Part shown: in pieces, positions 27,700 to 35,338 of the stretch
How positions within the stretch are numbered: the stretch's first letter is position 1
How the letters are laid out: the number at the start of each line of letters is the position of its first letter
NCBI RefSeq assembly: GCF_001583435.1
Contig: NZ_CP013251.1
Span: forward strand, 4,167,215 to 4,231,214
Direction: 5' to 3'
Length of the DNA stretch: 64,000 nucleotides
Origin: Endozoicomonas montiporae CL-33
GTDB taxonomy: Bacteria; Pseudomonadota; Gammaproteobacteria; Pseudomonadales; Endozoicomonadaceae
Notes under the pieces: generated by a model
Told to the model about the DNA's origin: nothing
The model's input: the letters and a program-made list of their open reading frames with translations, nothing else
The model's database searches: none
Made by a program: the position numbers and the translations under genes

Positions 27700-28878
27700 A
27701 TGATGAAAAAAAGTTTACTGAATTTATTCTCCGGGTTGTTACTCACAGCCACTGCAGCTTCTGCCCAGATGGTTATTGTGCCGGATGCGCCCCGGGTCAA
27801 TGCCAAAGGCTATGTGCTGATGGATTTCCATTCCGGCAAAGTCATTGCGGCCTCTAATGAACATGAAGAGCTGGCGCCCGCCAGCCTGACCAAAATCATG
27901 ACCAGTTATGTCATAGGGCAGGAGCTGAAAAATGGTCGTCTGGCCCTGGATGACAAGGCCACTGTCAGCCGCAATGCCTGGGCCAGGAACTTTCCCGGCT
28001 CTTCTCTGATGTTTATTGAAGTCGGTGAGAAAATTGCGATTTCTGATCTGTACCGCGGGCTCGTAATTCAGTCAGGTAATGATGCCTCTGTAGCACTGGC
28101 AGAACACGTTGCAGGCAGTGAAACGGCCTTCGTACAGTTGATGAACAACTGGGCTCGGCAGATAGGTATGACCAGCACGCACTTTACCAATCCTCATGGT
28201 TTAGACAGTGACGGCAAACACACCACTGCTCTGGATATGGCAAAGCTGTCACGGGCTTTGATTCGTGATATCCCGGACCAGTATCCGTTGTACAGCGAAC
28301 GCTCTTTCGAATGGACAGGCATCACCCAGCAAAACCGCAACAAGCTGCTGTGGGATAAAAGCCTGAACGTCGATGGTATTAAGACCGGTTATACCGCAGA
28401 TGCCGGTTTCAGTCTGGTAACCTCTGCTACTGAAGACGACATGCGTCTGATTACCGTGGTGATGGGAACCCCCAGCGAACAGGCTCGTATGGATGAAAGC
28501 CGCAGGTTGCTGCAATACGGTTTCCGCTTTTTCGAGACCAACAAACAGCTGAATGAAGGCGAAACCCTTGAAAACGCCAGAATCTGGCAGGGTCAGGTGG
28601 ACTACGTACCAGCCGGTGTCTATAACGATGTTTATATTACGCTGCCAACGACCCAGATGAACCGTATGAGCATGTCTTATGAAATAGACAGCGCTCTCAC
28701 AGCCCCTATTGCCAAAGGTGACAGCATTGGTACTGTAACCTGGACAGTAGGTGAAGAGGTTGTGGAACAGCGGCCGATCATTGCTCTGGAAGCGGTAGAA
28801 CGTGGTGGACTGGTGAAACAACTGCTGGACACAGTTCGTCAGTTTATTGATTCTTTGAAAGTCAAAATATTTGGCTGA
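27700..28878 (+). CDS. dacC: serine-type D-Ala-D-Ala carboxypeptidase (PBP5/6 class)
   Basis: The 392-aa precursor has a Sec signal peptide (MMKKSLLNLFSGLLLTATAASA). The S11 peptidase motifs are all present: SLTK (about residue 62, nucleophile Ser), SGN (about 124) and KTG (about 227). The C-terminal beta domain ends in an amphipathic helix (KQLLDTVRQFIDSLKVKIFG) that anchors PBP5/6 proteins to the outer face of the inner membrane. The length fits E. coli DacA/DacC (about 400 aa). It trims the terminal D-Ala of peptidoglycan pentapeptides. The choice between dacA and dacC cannot be made from sequence; the usual neighbours (rlpA, lipB) are absent. Confidence 0.9.
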   Translation: MMKKSLLNLFSGLLLTATAASAQMVIVPDAPRVNAKGYVLMDFHSGKVIAASNEHEELAPASLTKIMTSYVIGQELKNGRLALDDKATVSRNAWARNFPGSSLMFIEVGEKIAISDLYRGLVIQSGNDASVALAEHVAGSETAFVQLMNNWARQIGMTSTHFTNPHGLDSDGKHTTALDMAKLSRALIRDIPDQYPLYSERSFEWTGITQQNRNKLLWDKSLNVDGIKTGYTADAGFSLVTSATEDDMRLITVVMGTPSEQARMDESRRLLQYGFRFFETNKQLNEGETLENARIWQGQVDYVPAGVYNDVYITLPTTQMNRMSMSYEIDSALTAPIAKGDSIGTVTWTVGEEVVEQRPIIALEAVERGGLVKQLLDTVRQFIDSLKVKIFG

Positions 28879-28990
28879 TGAACCGCTTTTGCTGCAGGCT
28901 GAACTGAACGCTATTACTCAATCCAGCCTGCATATTATTAATAAATTAATGGTACTGACTTAACTACTTCCTACATGAAAACAAAGAGCT

Positions 28991-29122
28991 GTAGGTTGGG
29001 ACGAACGAAGTGACTCCCAACACGGTGAGCCTGTTTTCAAAGGTTGTTTTGATGCCGTCATACTGGTGCGCTATATGGACAGTCACCGTGTTGGGAGTCG
29101 CGTTCCGCTCGTCCCAACCTAC
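28991..29122. repeat. inverted-repeat element C (132 bp)
   Basis: The outer arms of about 37 bp are near-perfect inverted repeats: GTAGGTTGGGACGAACG ... ACTCCCAACACGGTGA pairs with TCACCGTGTTGGGAGT ... CGTCCCAACCTAC. The centre is about 50 bp with no ORF. A related half-element lies at 12384-12446. The rest of 28879-29219 holds a weak hairpin (TGCAGGCTG / CAGCCTGCA, 28893-28932) after the carboxypeptidase gene and no gene. Confidence 0.75.
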
Positions 29123-29219
29123 GCCCGGATTCACCAAATGACGTGTCAGATGTCTCTATTATCAGGGCACTTGACCTTTGGTCATCACCATTGATCAATA
29201 AAGTTCAAACGAATATTTA

Positions 29220-30137
29220 ATGGGAAATACTACAAGACATTGGATGCCTGAAGGTCTGAAATATATTCTGGTATCGTCACTGGCATTTGCACTGATGTCG
29301 AGTTGCGTCAAACTGGTCAGTACTTACGATATTCCTGTGCTACAAATTGTGGCAGCAAGGGCATTTATTTCGCTGCTTTTGAGTTATGCCGTCATCAGGC
29401 GCAAGGGTATTCCGGTGCTGGGCAATAACAAGCTGCTGCTGACCCTGAGAGGAGTGGCTGGTGTGATTGGTCTCATGTGTATTTTCTATGCACTGACCAT
29501 ATTGCCATTGGCAGAAGCCAACATTATTCAGAACCTGACGCCTGTTTTCACTGCCGTTCTGGCTATCTCGTTACTTGGAGAAAAGGTTCACCGTTCAACC
29601 ATTGCCTGCATTGCATTGTCACTGATTGGTCTGGTTATTACCGTAAAGCCGGGACTTCTGGTCAACAGTGCGACGGATCTGCCAGCAACGGGTGTTATTG
29701 CAGCGTTGTTTGGCGCGGTGGCCAGTGCCATTGCCTATACCACCGTGAAAAAACTGAGCACCACGGAAGACAGCTCGGTCATTGTCTTTTATTTTCCTCT
29801 GATCGCTCTGCCGGTATCCCTGACGTTACTGGGAACCGATATTGTGATGCCGGAAATAGAAGCTCTGGTATTGCTGATTCTTATCGGAGTACTGACACAA
29901 TTGGCACAAATCTGCCTGACCAACGCCATGCGGGTGGAAGCCGCCAACCGTGTGACCGCTTATTCGTATATCCAGATTATTTTCTCAATGATTCTGGGCG
30001 GATTGCTGTTTAATGAAATACCGTCTGTCTGGACATGGTTGGGGGGCAGCCTGATTGTTACAGGCGCCCTGATTAACGTGTTTGGTAATGTACGGAAACA
30101 GAGTCAGGTCAGCGATATGAAAACCCGCACCACCTGA
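29220..30137 (+). CDS. EamA/DMT-family transporter
   Basis: The 305-aa inner-membrane protein has ten hydrophobic helices arranged as two EamA repeats (about residues 12-140 and 155-290). The first repeat contains LTLRGVAGVIGLMCIFYALTILPLAEA, typical of the drug/metabolite transporter superfamily (RhaT/YdcZ-like group, often called S-adenosylmethionine or threonine/homoserine exporters). The substrate cannot be inferred. It is convergent with the chrR gene, the two separated by a strong hairpin. Confidence 0.85.
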   Translation: MGNTTRHWMPEGLKYILVSSLAFALMSSCVKLVSTYDIPVLQIVAARAFISLLLSYAVIRRKGIPVLGNNKLLLTLRGVAGVIGLMCIFYALTILPLAEANIIQNLTPVFTAVLAISLLGEKVHRSTIACIALSLIGLVITVKPGLLVNSATDLPATGVIAALFGAVASAIAYTTVKKLSTTEDSSVIVFYFPLIALPVSLTLLGTDIVMPEIEALVLLILIGVLTQLAQICLTNAMRVEAANRVTAYSYIQIIFSMILGGLLFNEIPSVWTWLGGSLIVTGALINVFGNVRKQSQVSDMKTRTT

Positions 30138-30142
30138 AACAT

Positions 30143-30193
30143 AAAAAACTCCGGACACAGTGGCTATTCTTTTTATTCACCACTGTGTCGGAG
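30143..30193 (-). terminator. terminator between eamA-type gene and chrR
   Basis: The stem CTCCGGACACAGTGG / CCACTGTGTCGGAG (one bulge) is followed on the minus strand by TTTTTT. It would end the sigma/chrR transcript and may also act for the convergent transporter gene. Confidence 0.75.
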
Positions 30194-30231
30194 AGGATTG
30201 TGCATCCTTTCACCGCTCGGAACCTTGTTTG

Positions 30232-30291
30232 TAGATGAAAAGTTCGTAAATGAAAAGTTCATAGATGAAAAGTTCAAAAATGAAACATTCA
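30232..30291. repeat. 15-bp tandem repeat, four units
   Basis: Units of the form TAGATGAAAAGTTCA occur four times with small changes; the last reaches the chrR stop codon. Confidence 0.85.
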
Positions 30292-30933
30292 GAGGTCAAA
30301 AAACGGCTGCAATAGTCGTGGAATCAATCCTGTGAATTTCAGCGGTGCATCCGTTGCGATCAGGCAGATACAGTCTTCGTGTGTATCTACCATGGGCTGA
30401 TGACTGATATCACCGTCCAGATCGGCAATATCTCCTGCACGGAAACGGCCCAGTTCATCGCTGTAAGAACCCTGCAACACCAGAGTAAGCTCCGAGCCGG
30501 TATGGCTGTGCTTGGGCATACTGGTTCCGGGGGCGATTTTCAACAGTCGCAACTTGCCTTCCGGAGCGGGGATGATGAACTGCTTCATTCCCGGAGCCAT
30601 AGTGCGCCAGTGCAGCTTATTCAGGTCTTCGCCCAGCATGGGCTGCAGGGGAGCCGGAACATTACCCACAGCCTTGACCGGTGAGGACTGGAAAGGTTCC
30701 GGAGCAACGTTGTCGAGCATGGCCAGCATATTGTCACGGGCACCGTCAGACATTGTCACCGGTTCCAGCTGTTCCAGCAGGGTACGACCAACATCTTCAG
30801 CATCAGAAACCGCCTTCCGACAGTGTTCACAGCTGGACAGATGGCAGGCAATGACCATGGCAATGGATTCCGGCAGGCTGCCAGCTGCATAACTCATCAG
30901 TGAACTGGGGTCAGGATGATGGATAGCTGTCAT
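30289..30933 (-). CDS. chrR: ChrR-family anti-sigma factor
   Basis: The 214-aa protein has an N-terminal zinc anti-sigma domain with HPDPSSLMSYAAGSL, then HLSSCEHCRKAV (His and two Cys for zinc, about residues 31-38). A C-terminal cupin domain (about 110-200) has PKHSHTGSELTLVLQGSYSDE. This is the layout of ChrR, which in Rhodobacter sphaeroides holds the ECF sigma factor RpoE and releases it on singlet oxygen. Its ATG overlaps the sigma gene by 4 bp, so the two are coupled. It is cytoplasmic. Confidence 0.9.
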   Translation of the reverse strand: MTAIHHPDPSSLMSYAAGSLPESIAMVIACHLSSCEHCRKAVSDAEDVGRTLLEQLEPVTMSDGARDNMLAMLDNVAPEPFQSSPVKAVGNVPAPLQPMLGEDLNKLHWRTMAPGMKQFIIPAPEGKLRLLKIAPGTSMPKHSHTGSELTLVLQGSYSDELGRFRAGDIADLDGDISHQPMVDTHEDCICLIATDAPLKFTGLIPRLLQPFFDL

Positions 30934-31544
30934 GATTCCCCTCCTGTGCTCAGGTCTGCGTGACCTATTTGCTTACGCAGTTTGTCAAAGGCCAGGCGCA
31001 GACCGGATTTCACACTTCCTAAAGGAATGTCCATATCGTCTGCTATTTCGCGGTGGGACTTCCCTTCAAAATACACTTTATAAACCAGTTGTGATTGTTG
31101 GTTGGGCAGGCTGTTAATGGCCTGCCGGAGCTTGTCAGAATCGGCCGAAGCATAGCTGGGTTCGAAGCCGAAGTCGGGATAAACCTCCATCGGAACAATG
31201 AAGCCCGGCTTATCTTTTCGCATCCGGTCGATCCACAGATTACGGGTAATCCTGAAGATCCATGTCGAGGCAGTGGCTTTATCAGGGTTATAACTGCCAC
31301 AGTGACGCCAGACCGATAACATGGCTTCCTGAACCAGTTCTTCTGCCATTTCACTGTGCGCCCCTTTTCGTATCAAGTGGTTTTTGAGGCGAGGGGCAAA
31401 GTAATCGTACAGACGCACAAACAGTTGTTTGTCCCGGTATCGGGCAAGATCGACCAGATTCTGCCTGAGTGCATCCGGAGTAGTGTTGTCTGATTCCATA
31501 TTGTTTTTATACGCAATAGCAGTGGGTATCATGTCGGCTGCCAC
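30930..31544 (-). CDS. rpoE: ECF sigma factor (RpoE of the RpoE/ChrR pair)
   Basis: The protein is up to 204 aa. Region 2 is seen in ELVQEAMLSVWRHCGSYNP and STWIFRITRNLWIDRMRKDK; region 4 in LPNQQSQLVYKVYFEGKSHREIADDMDIPLGSVKSGLRLAFDKL. The partner ChrR identifies the group as the singlet-oxygen type (ECF11-like). The start is uncertain: ATG codons at 31532 and 31499 are also in frame, and 31499 (MESDNTT) would give 189 aa, closer to family length. No TGATCC-type promoter was found just upstream of the gene. A plausible target operon with that motif lies at 54169. Confidence 0.9.
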   Translation of the reverse strand: MAADMIPTAIAYKNNMESDNTTPDALRQNLVDLARYRDKQLFVRLYDYFAPRLKNHLIRKGAHSEMAEELVQEAMLSVWRHCGSYNPDKATASTWIFRITRNLWIDRMRKDKPGFIVPMEVYPDFGFEPSYASADSDKLRQAINSLPNQQSQLVYKVYFEGKSHREIADDMDIPLGSVKSGLRLAFDKLRKQIGHADLSTGGES

Positions 31545-31626
31545 AGTGTTGTCTTATTCGCTTTTACGGCGGGCAACCGATTTCAGATCTTAGAAGCTGT
31601 TCACGATCTTGTTGTCATACGATGAG

Positions 31627-31872
31627 TTAACGACGACTTTTTAAGATATGTATGACCTTCAGACCTGTCCATAGTAGAACAATAATCAGACCCAGCATAA
31701 CGCTAAATACACCCAAGGGCAGAAACAGGCTTTCATGAAGCCGGCCCGCATCATCTACGTATTGGTAAAACCGGTTTTCAAGCCAGAGAAAAATAAAACC
31801 TGCCAGAATAAGAGTCAGCCCCGGAAATAACACATATCTCTTTGAATAATACTGTCTTTTTTGCTGTTTCAA
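31627..31872 (-). CDS. small membrane protein, DUF3955-like
   Basis: The 81-aa protein has two hydrophobic helices (LFPGLTLILAGFIFLWL and LFLPLGVFSVMLGLIIVLLW) joined by a short polar loop with VDDAGRLHESLF. That arrangement and the loop-plus-FxPLG pattern resemble DUF3955 proteins. AAGGAGCT lies upstream of the ATG. The function is unknown. It lies upstream of the sigma factor gene in the same orientation, about 80 bp apart. Confidence 0.6.
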   Translation of the reverse strand: MKQQKRQYYSKRYVLFPGLTLILAGFIFLWLENRFYQYVDDAGRLHESLFLPLGVFSVMLGLIIVLLWTGLKVIHILKSRR

Positions 31873-31910
31873 TACATTGAGCTCCTTTCCGTGACTGCTC
31901 CCCCAACTAA

Positions 31911-33635
31911 AGAGGGTGTCGCAAAACCCACTACAAGCCGGTAATCTGGATATAAAGTAGCTTTACCGGCTTCAGTATGACAACAAGACCGCAAATCAAG
32001 ATTAATACAGCTCCACAGCTCGATATTTTTTCAGGTGCAGCCAGTAGTCCGGATCACAAAAAACACGATAAGCCCAAAGGATCAGGCAACAAAACAGACA
32101 AACGACGTTTTGTTGCTCCGAACCCCAACGCCATCACCCTTGGCAACTCTAACTTGAAAGAACACCTTGAACTAACTGGTCAGAAAACACCTTTTACTGT
32201 TGCATCCCTTCTTGATGAGCAAGACTGGTCTGATTTTGAGCAAAGGTATGCCTCAGAAGGTCGCCCTCCTTATTCACCCCGTAACATGATGGGTTTGATT
32301 CTCTATGGCATTATGCAGGGCATTACCTCGCTGAGAACTCTGGAGCGACTAGCCCGTGTTGATCTTGGCTGTATGTGGGTTACCGGTGGGATTTTTCCAG
32401 ACCACGCCATTATTGGTCGCTTCATCAATATGCATAGCAAGTCCATGGCCGGTGCATTTTTTGAAAGCCTGACACGAGCCGTCCTCAAAAAGACGAACTC
32501 TGATGGTAGCTGTCTGGCTGGTGATGGAACGGTCATAGAAGCCGCCTGCTCAAGCTACAACCTGATGAAGCAGGAGGCTGCACAACAGGCTCATGAAACA
32601 GCACAAAAGCAAGCTGACAACCATCCAGACTGTCCTGAAAACAAAAAGAAACTGGAGATGGCCAGCAGTACTCTCGAAGCAGTTATTGAACGCAACGAGA
32701 AGCGAAAAAAGAATGGTAAATCAGGAAGTGCTGTCGTTAGCCCTACAGAGCCTGAAGCCGTTGTTCAAAAGATGAAACGGGGGCGAGGTTATACAACGGG
32801 TTACAAACCATCCGTGTTAGCCAATAACAAGCGGGTGGTACTGGCTCAGGCTGTTGATCCCACCAATGAAACAACTGTCGTAAGTCCAATGCTTGATCAG
32901 TCAATGCAGATCACGGGCAAACCAGTAGATGAAATGCTTCTGGATGCTGGTTACTTCAATGATGAAGTCATTTCAACCAGTCTGGAACGCGACATCAGCC
33001 TGCTATGCCCTGAGGGTAAAGAGCCAGGCAAGCCCAAAGAATCCAAAAAGTTCCAGAAGGGACATTTTTATTATGATGAGACTAATGACGTTTATCGTTG
33101 CCCTGCAGGAAAAGAGCTGGTTCTCATCGGGCAGATAAAGGGAAGCATTCGCACAAAAGAGCAAAAGATATATGGCAATGGACCGTGTGAAGGTTGTCCT
33201 CTCAAAGATCAGTGTACGACCAATAAGAAAGGGCGCCGCATAAAACGCTATGCGATGGATGATGCCAAGGATGCACTGAGGCAGGTTATGCAGCACCCGA
33301 AAGCTAAAAAGTCTTTCAGCAAAAGAAAGGCGATGGTTGAGCCTGTCTTTGCCTATTTACGGGATATACAGGGGTTAAACCGTTTTCGTCGCAAGGGGTT
33401 GGAGAAAGTTAAACTGGAGTTTGGCTTACACCTGCTGGCCTATAACCTGAGCCGGGCTGTAAAAGCCAGTTTTCACGCTATTTTCAGGTACAACAGGATT
33501 CTCTGGCTGTACTTTGAGCGGTATCGGCCATTTGACAGAAAATGGGGCAGCTGGGAAAGAGATCCAGTGAAGCGTCATTCTTTGCAGAGAAAAGTGCTTC
33601 ACTGGGTTTAAATTTTGGCTTTTAAGACACCCTCT
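31911..33635 (+). mobile_element. IS1182-family element, copy 1, inside the left hairpin of the IS605 element
   Basis: The ends are AGAGGGTGTCGCAAAA and TTTTAAGACACCCTCT. The flanks read CCCCAACTAA before and AAAGTTGGGG after; joined they make a perfect 8-bp stem with an AAAA loop, so the element sits in the loop of a palindrome. No longer target duplication is visible. Confidence 0.88.
31977..33611 (+). CDS. IS1182-family transposase, copy 1
   Basis: The 544-aa DDE transposase has an N-terminal domain (YSPRNMMGLILYGIMQGITSLR and the GGIFPDHAIIGRF signature, about residue 140), a catalytic LAGDGTVIEAACSS (Asp, about residue 182), a MLLDAGYFNDEV (second Asp, about 322), a cysteine cluster (CEGCPLKDQCTT) and a C-terminal RKAMVEPVFAYLRDIQGLNRFRRKGLEKV with the catalytic Glu. 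It appears intact. It is clearly related but not identical to the copy at 35363-37000; the last ~50 residues differ strongly. Confidence 0.92.
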   Translation: MTTRPQIKINTAPQLDIFSGAASSPDHKKHDKPKGSGNKTDKRRFVAPNPNAITLGNSNLKEHLELTGQKTPFTVASLLDEQDWSDFEQRYASEGRPPYSPRNMMGLILYGIMQGITSLRTLERLARVDLGCMWVTGGIFPDHAIIGRFINMHSKSMAGAFFESLTRAVLKKTNSDGSCLAGDGTVIEAACSSYNLMKQEAAQQAHETAQKQADNHPDCPENKKKLEMASSTLEAVIERNEKRKKNGKSGSAVVSPTEPEAVVQKMKRGRGYTTGYKPSVLANNKRVVLAQAVDPTNETTVVSPMLDQSMQITGKPVDEMLLDAGYFNDEVISTSLERDISLLCPEGKEPGKPKESKKFQKGHFYYDETNDVYRCPAGKELVLIGQIKGSIRTKEQKIYGNGPCEGCPLKDQCTTNKKGRRIKRYAMDDAKDALRQVMQHPKAKKSFSKRKAMVEPVFAYLRDIQGLNRFRRKGLEKVKLEFGLHLLAYNLSRAVKASFHAIFRYNRILWLYFERYRPFDRKWGSWERDPVKRHSLQRKVLHWV

Positions 33636-33657
33636 AAAGTTGGGGGCTTCTGACTTC

Positions 33658-34830
33658 TCAGGCAGCAACCAGCACTGTGCTGGATTTACGCTTGCCTCCA
33701 TCAGCAGAGACGGACAGCCCTTCCGCCTTTAATTTCAAAATACCTTGCTTCTTCACGTTGATGGCAGCGTTGATGTCACGATCTGCGACATACCCGCATT
33801 CACACGTCCATGACCGGATATTCAGCGGCATTTCCTCTTGCTTTCGATCACAGCAGGAACACGTCTTCGAGGAAGCAAACCACTGGTCGATCTTCACCAG
33901 ATGCTTACCTGCCTGTTTCGCTTTGTAGTCGAGCTTGATGACAAGGGAGTGCCAGCCTGCATCAGCTATGGATCGGGCAAGGCAATGGTTCTTGAGCATG
34001 TTCTTGACCTTCAGCGTTTCCACAATCACCGCTTGGTTTTCGTCAATGAGTTGTCTGGAAAGTTTGTGCTGAAAGTCATTACGGGCAAAGGCTACACGCT
34101 CATGCGCCTTTGCCACGAGTAATCTTGCTTTGACTCTGCCTTTAGAGCCTTTCTTGCATCTTGATAAAGCCTTCTGTTTTCGCTTCAGGTTGCGTTGTGC
34201 ATTTTTTATGAATCGGGGATTGCCGGTTTTTACTCCGGTACTGGTAATGGCAATGTCAGTTAAACCAACATCAACGCCAACTATGCGAGAGCTTTGCAGT
34301 TCGGTTATCTGCCTCGCTTCAGACATATCATCTTCAGCCAAAACAGAAGCGTAGAACTTACCTGTTGGTGTTTTGGTCAGAGTGATGGACTTGACTGTTC
34401 CGGTTATTTCTCTGTGAATCCTTGCCTTGATTGGTTTGCACTTGGGGACTTTGACCCAGTTTTCGCCCACAGCAACCGACATGCAATGGTAACTACTCTG
34501 TTTACCGTGTTTCGACTTGAAGCGGGGAAAGCGGGCTTCCAGCTTCGGGTTAAAGAAGTTCTGGAACGCCTTGTCCAGATTGATAACAGACTGCTGCAAG
34601 GCAATCGAATCAGCTTCTTTCAGCCATGAATATTTGCGGCTTTTCTTGGCAGTGACCAGCAGAGGTTTCAGGTCTTTTCTCGGGGAAAGATTCTGCTCCC
34701 GTACCTTATAGTAATGAGTCTTTATCGCCAGTGCCTTATTCCAGACCATACGCACAGCACCAAACTGACGGTTTAAAAAATCCGTCTGTTCTGGCGTTGG
34801 GTAGATGCGTACTTTAGTGGCTTTAAGCAT
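33658..34830 (-). CDS. tnpB: TnpB, RNA-guided nuclease of the IS605 element
   Basis: The 390-aa OrfB/TnpB protein is a likely omega-RNA-guided DNA nuclease. The RuvC catalytic set is intact: Asp in GVDVGLTDIAITSTG (about residue 190), Glu in VIVETLKVKNMLKN (about 270) and Asp in VADRDINAAINV (about 354). The zinc ribbon CSCC ... CECG (about 331-350) is also complete. The N-terminal MLKATKVRIYPTPEQTDFLNRQFG is the usual helix-turn-helix opening. The omega-RNA should overlap the gene's 3' end and run to the element end, which here is cut by IS1182 copy 1 just 22 bp after the tnpB stop codon. Confidence 0.93.
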   Translation of the reverse strand: MLKATKVRIYPTPEQTDFLNRQFGAVRMVWNKALAIKTHYYKVREQNLSPRKDLKPLLVTAKKSRKYSWLKEADSIALQQSVINLDKAFQNFFNPKLEARFPRFKSKHGKQSSYHCMSVAVGENWVKVPKCKPIKARIHREITGTVKSITLTKTPTGKFYASVLAEDDMSEARQITELQSSRIVGVDVGLTDIAITSTGVKTGNPRFIKNAQRNLKRKQKALSRCKKGSKGRVKARLLVAKAHERVAFARNDFQHKLSRQLIDENQAVIVETLKVKNMLKNHCLARSIADAGWHSLVIKLDYKAKQAGKHLVKIDQWFASSKTCSCCDRKQEEMPLNIRSWTCECGYVADRDINAAINVKKQGILKLKAEGLSVSADGGKRKSSTVLVAA

Positions 34831-34895
34831 TGGTGTATATCTGCTATATACTTTGATTTAAATATTTATAACGCATAATAGCAGGTTGGTGTATT

Positions 34896-35300
34896 TTGAC
34901 AATACGAAAAGGTAGGCACTGCGCTTTTGAGCTTCACGCCCACTTGGTTTTCTCCACCAAATATAGAGGTAAAGTGTTTAATGATAAGCACCTCAAGACT
35001 CTGGAAAATATTTTCCGGCATGTGTGCAATGAGTTTGAGGTAGAGCTGATCGAATTTAATGGAGAAACTGACCATATACACCTGCTCATTCACTATCCAC
35101 CAAAAGTACAGCTATCAAAGCTAGTGAATAGCCTCAAAGGGGTCAGCAGCCGAAAAATGAAGCTACATCATCCAGAACTGGTAAAGCCTGCCTATTTGAA
35201 AAATGCTTTATGGGCAAGAAGTTACTTTGCTGGCAGTTGCGGCGGCGCAAGCATTGATGTGCTCAAAACCTACATTGAGAATCAAGCCAGACCTGATTAG
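34896..35300 (+). CDS. tnpA: IS200/IS605 TnpA, Y1 HUH transposase
   Basis: The 134-aa single-strand transposase has the HUH motif as DHIHLLIHYPP (about residue 58) and the nucleophilic tyrosine in VLKTYIENQ near the C terminus (about residue 127). The length is normal for Y1 transposases and the protein is intact. It cuts and joins single-stranded element ends through their hairpins. Since both hairpins now contain IS1182 insertions, self-mobility is probably lost. A GTG at 34890 and the divergent tnpB start share a 65-bp control region. Confidence 0.93.
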   Translation: MTIRKGRHCAFELHAHLVFSTKYRGKVFNDKHLKTLENIFRHVCNEFEVELIEFNGETDHIHLLIHYPPKVQLSKLVNSLKGVSSRKMKLHHPELVKPAYLKNALWARSYFAGSCGGASIDVLKTYIENQARPD

Positions 35301-35338
35301 GAGTCCTTGCGGACTCCCGCCTTATATCCCCTGCCTAA

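Larger units (their letters stand above)
33636..35338. mobile_element. IS200/IS605-type element with divergent tnpB and tnpA (ends split by IS1182 copies)
   Basis: Divergent tnpB (minus) and tnpA (plus) form an IS605-type pair. The subterminal hairpins expected at the two ends are present but each is split by an IS1182 insertion: the left by 31911-33635 and the right by 35339-37066. The original element therefore reached from about 31899 to about 37080. The coordinates given cover only the part between the two insertions. A small hairpin GGAGTCC / GGACTCC follows tnpA (35300-35317). Confidence 0.85.
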
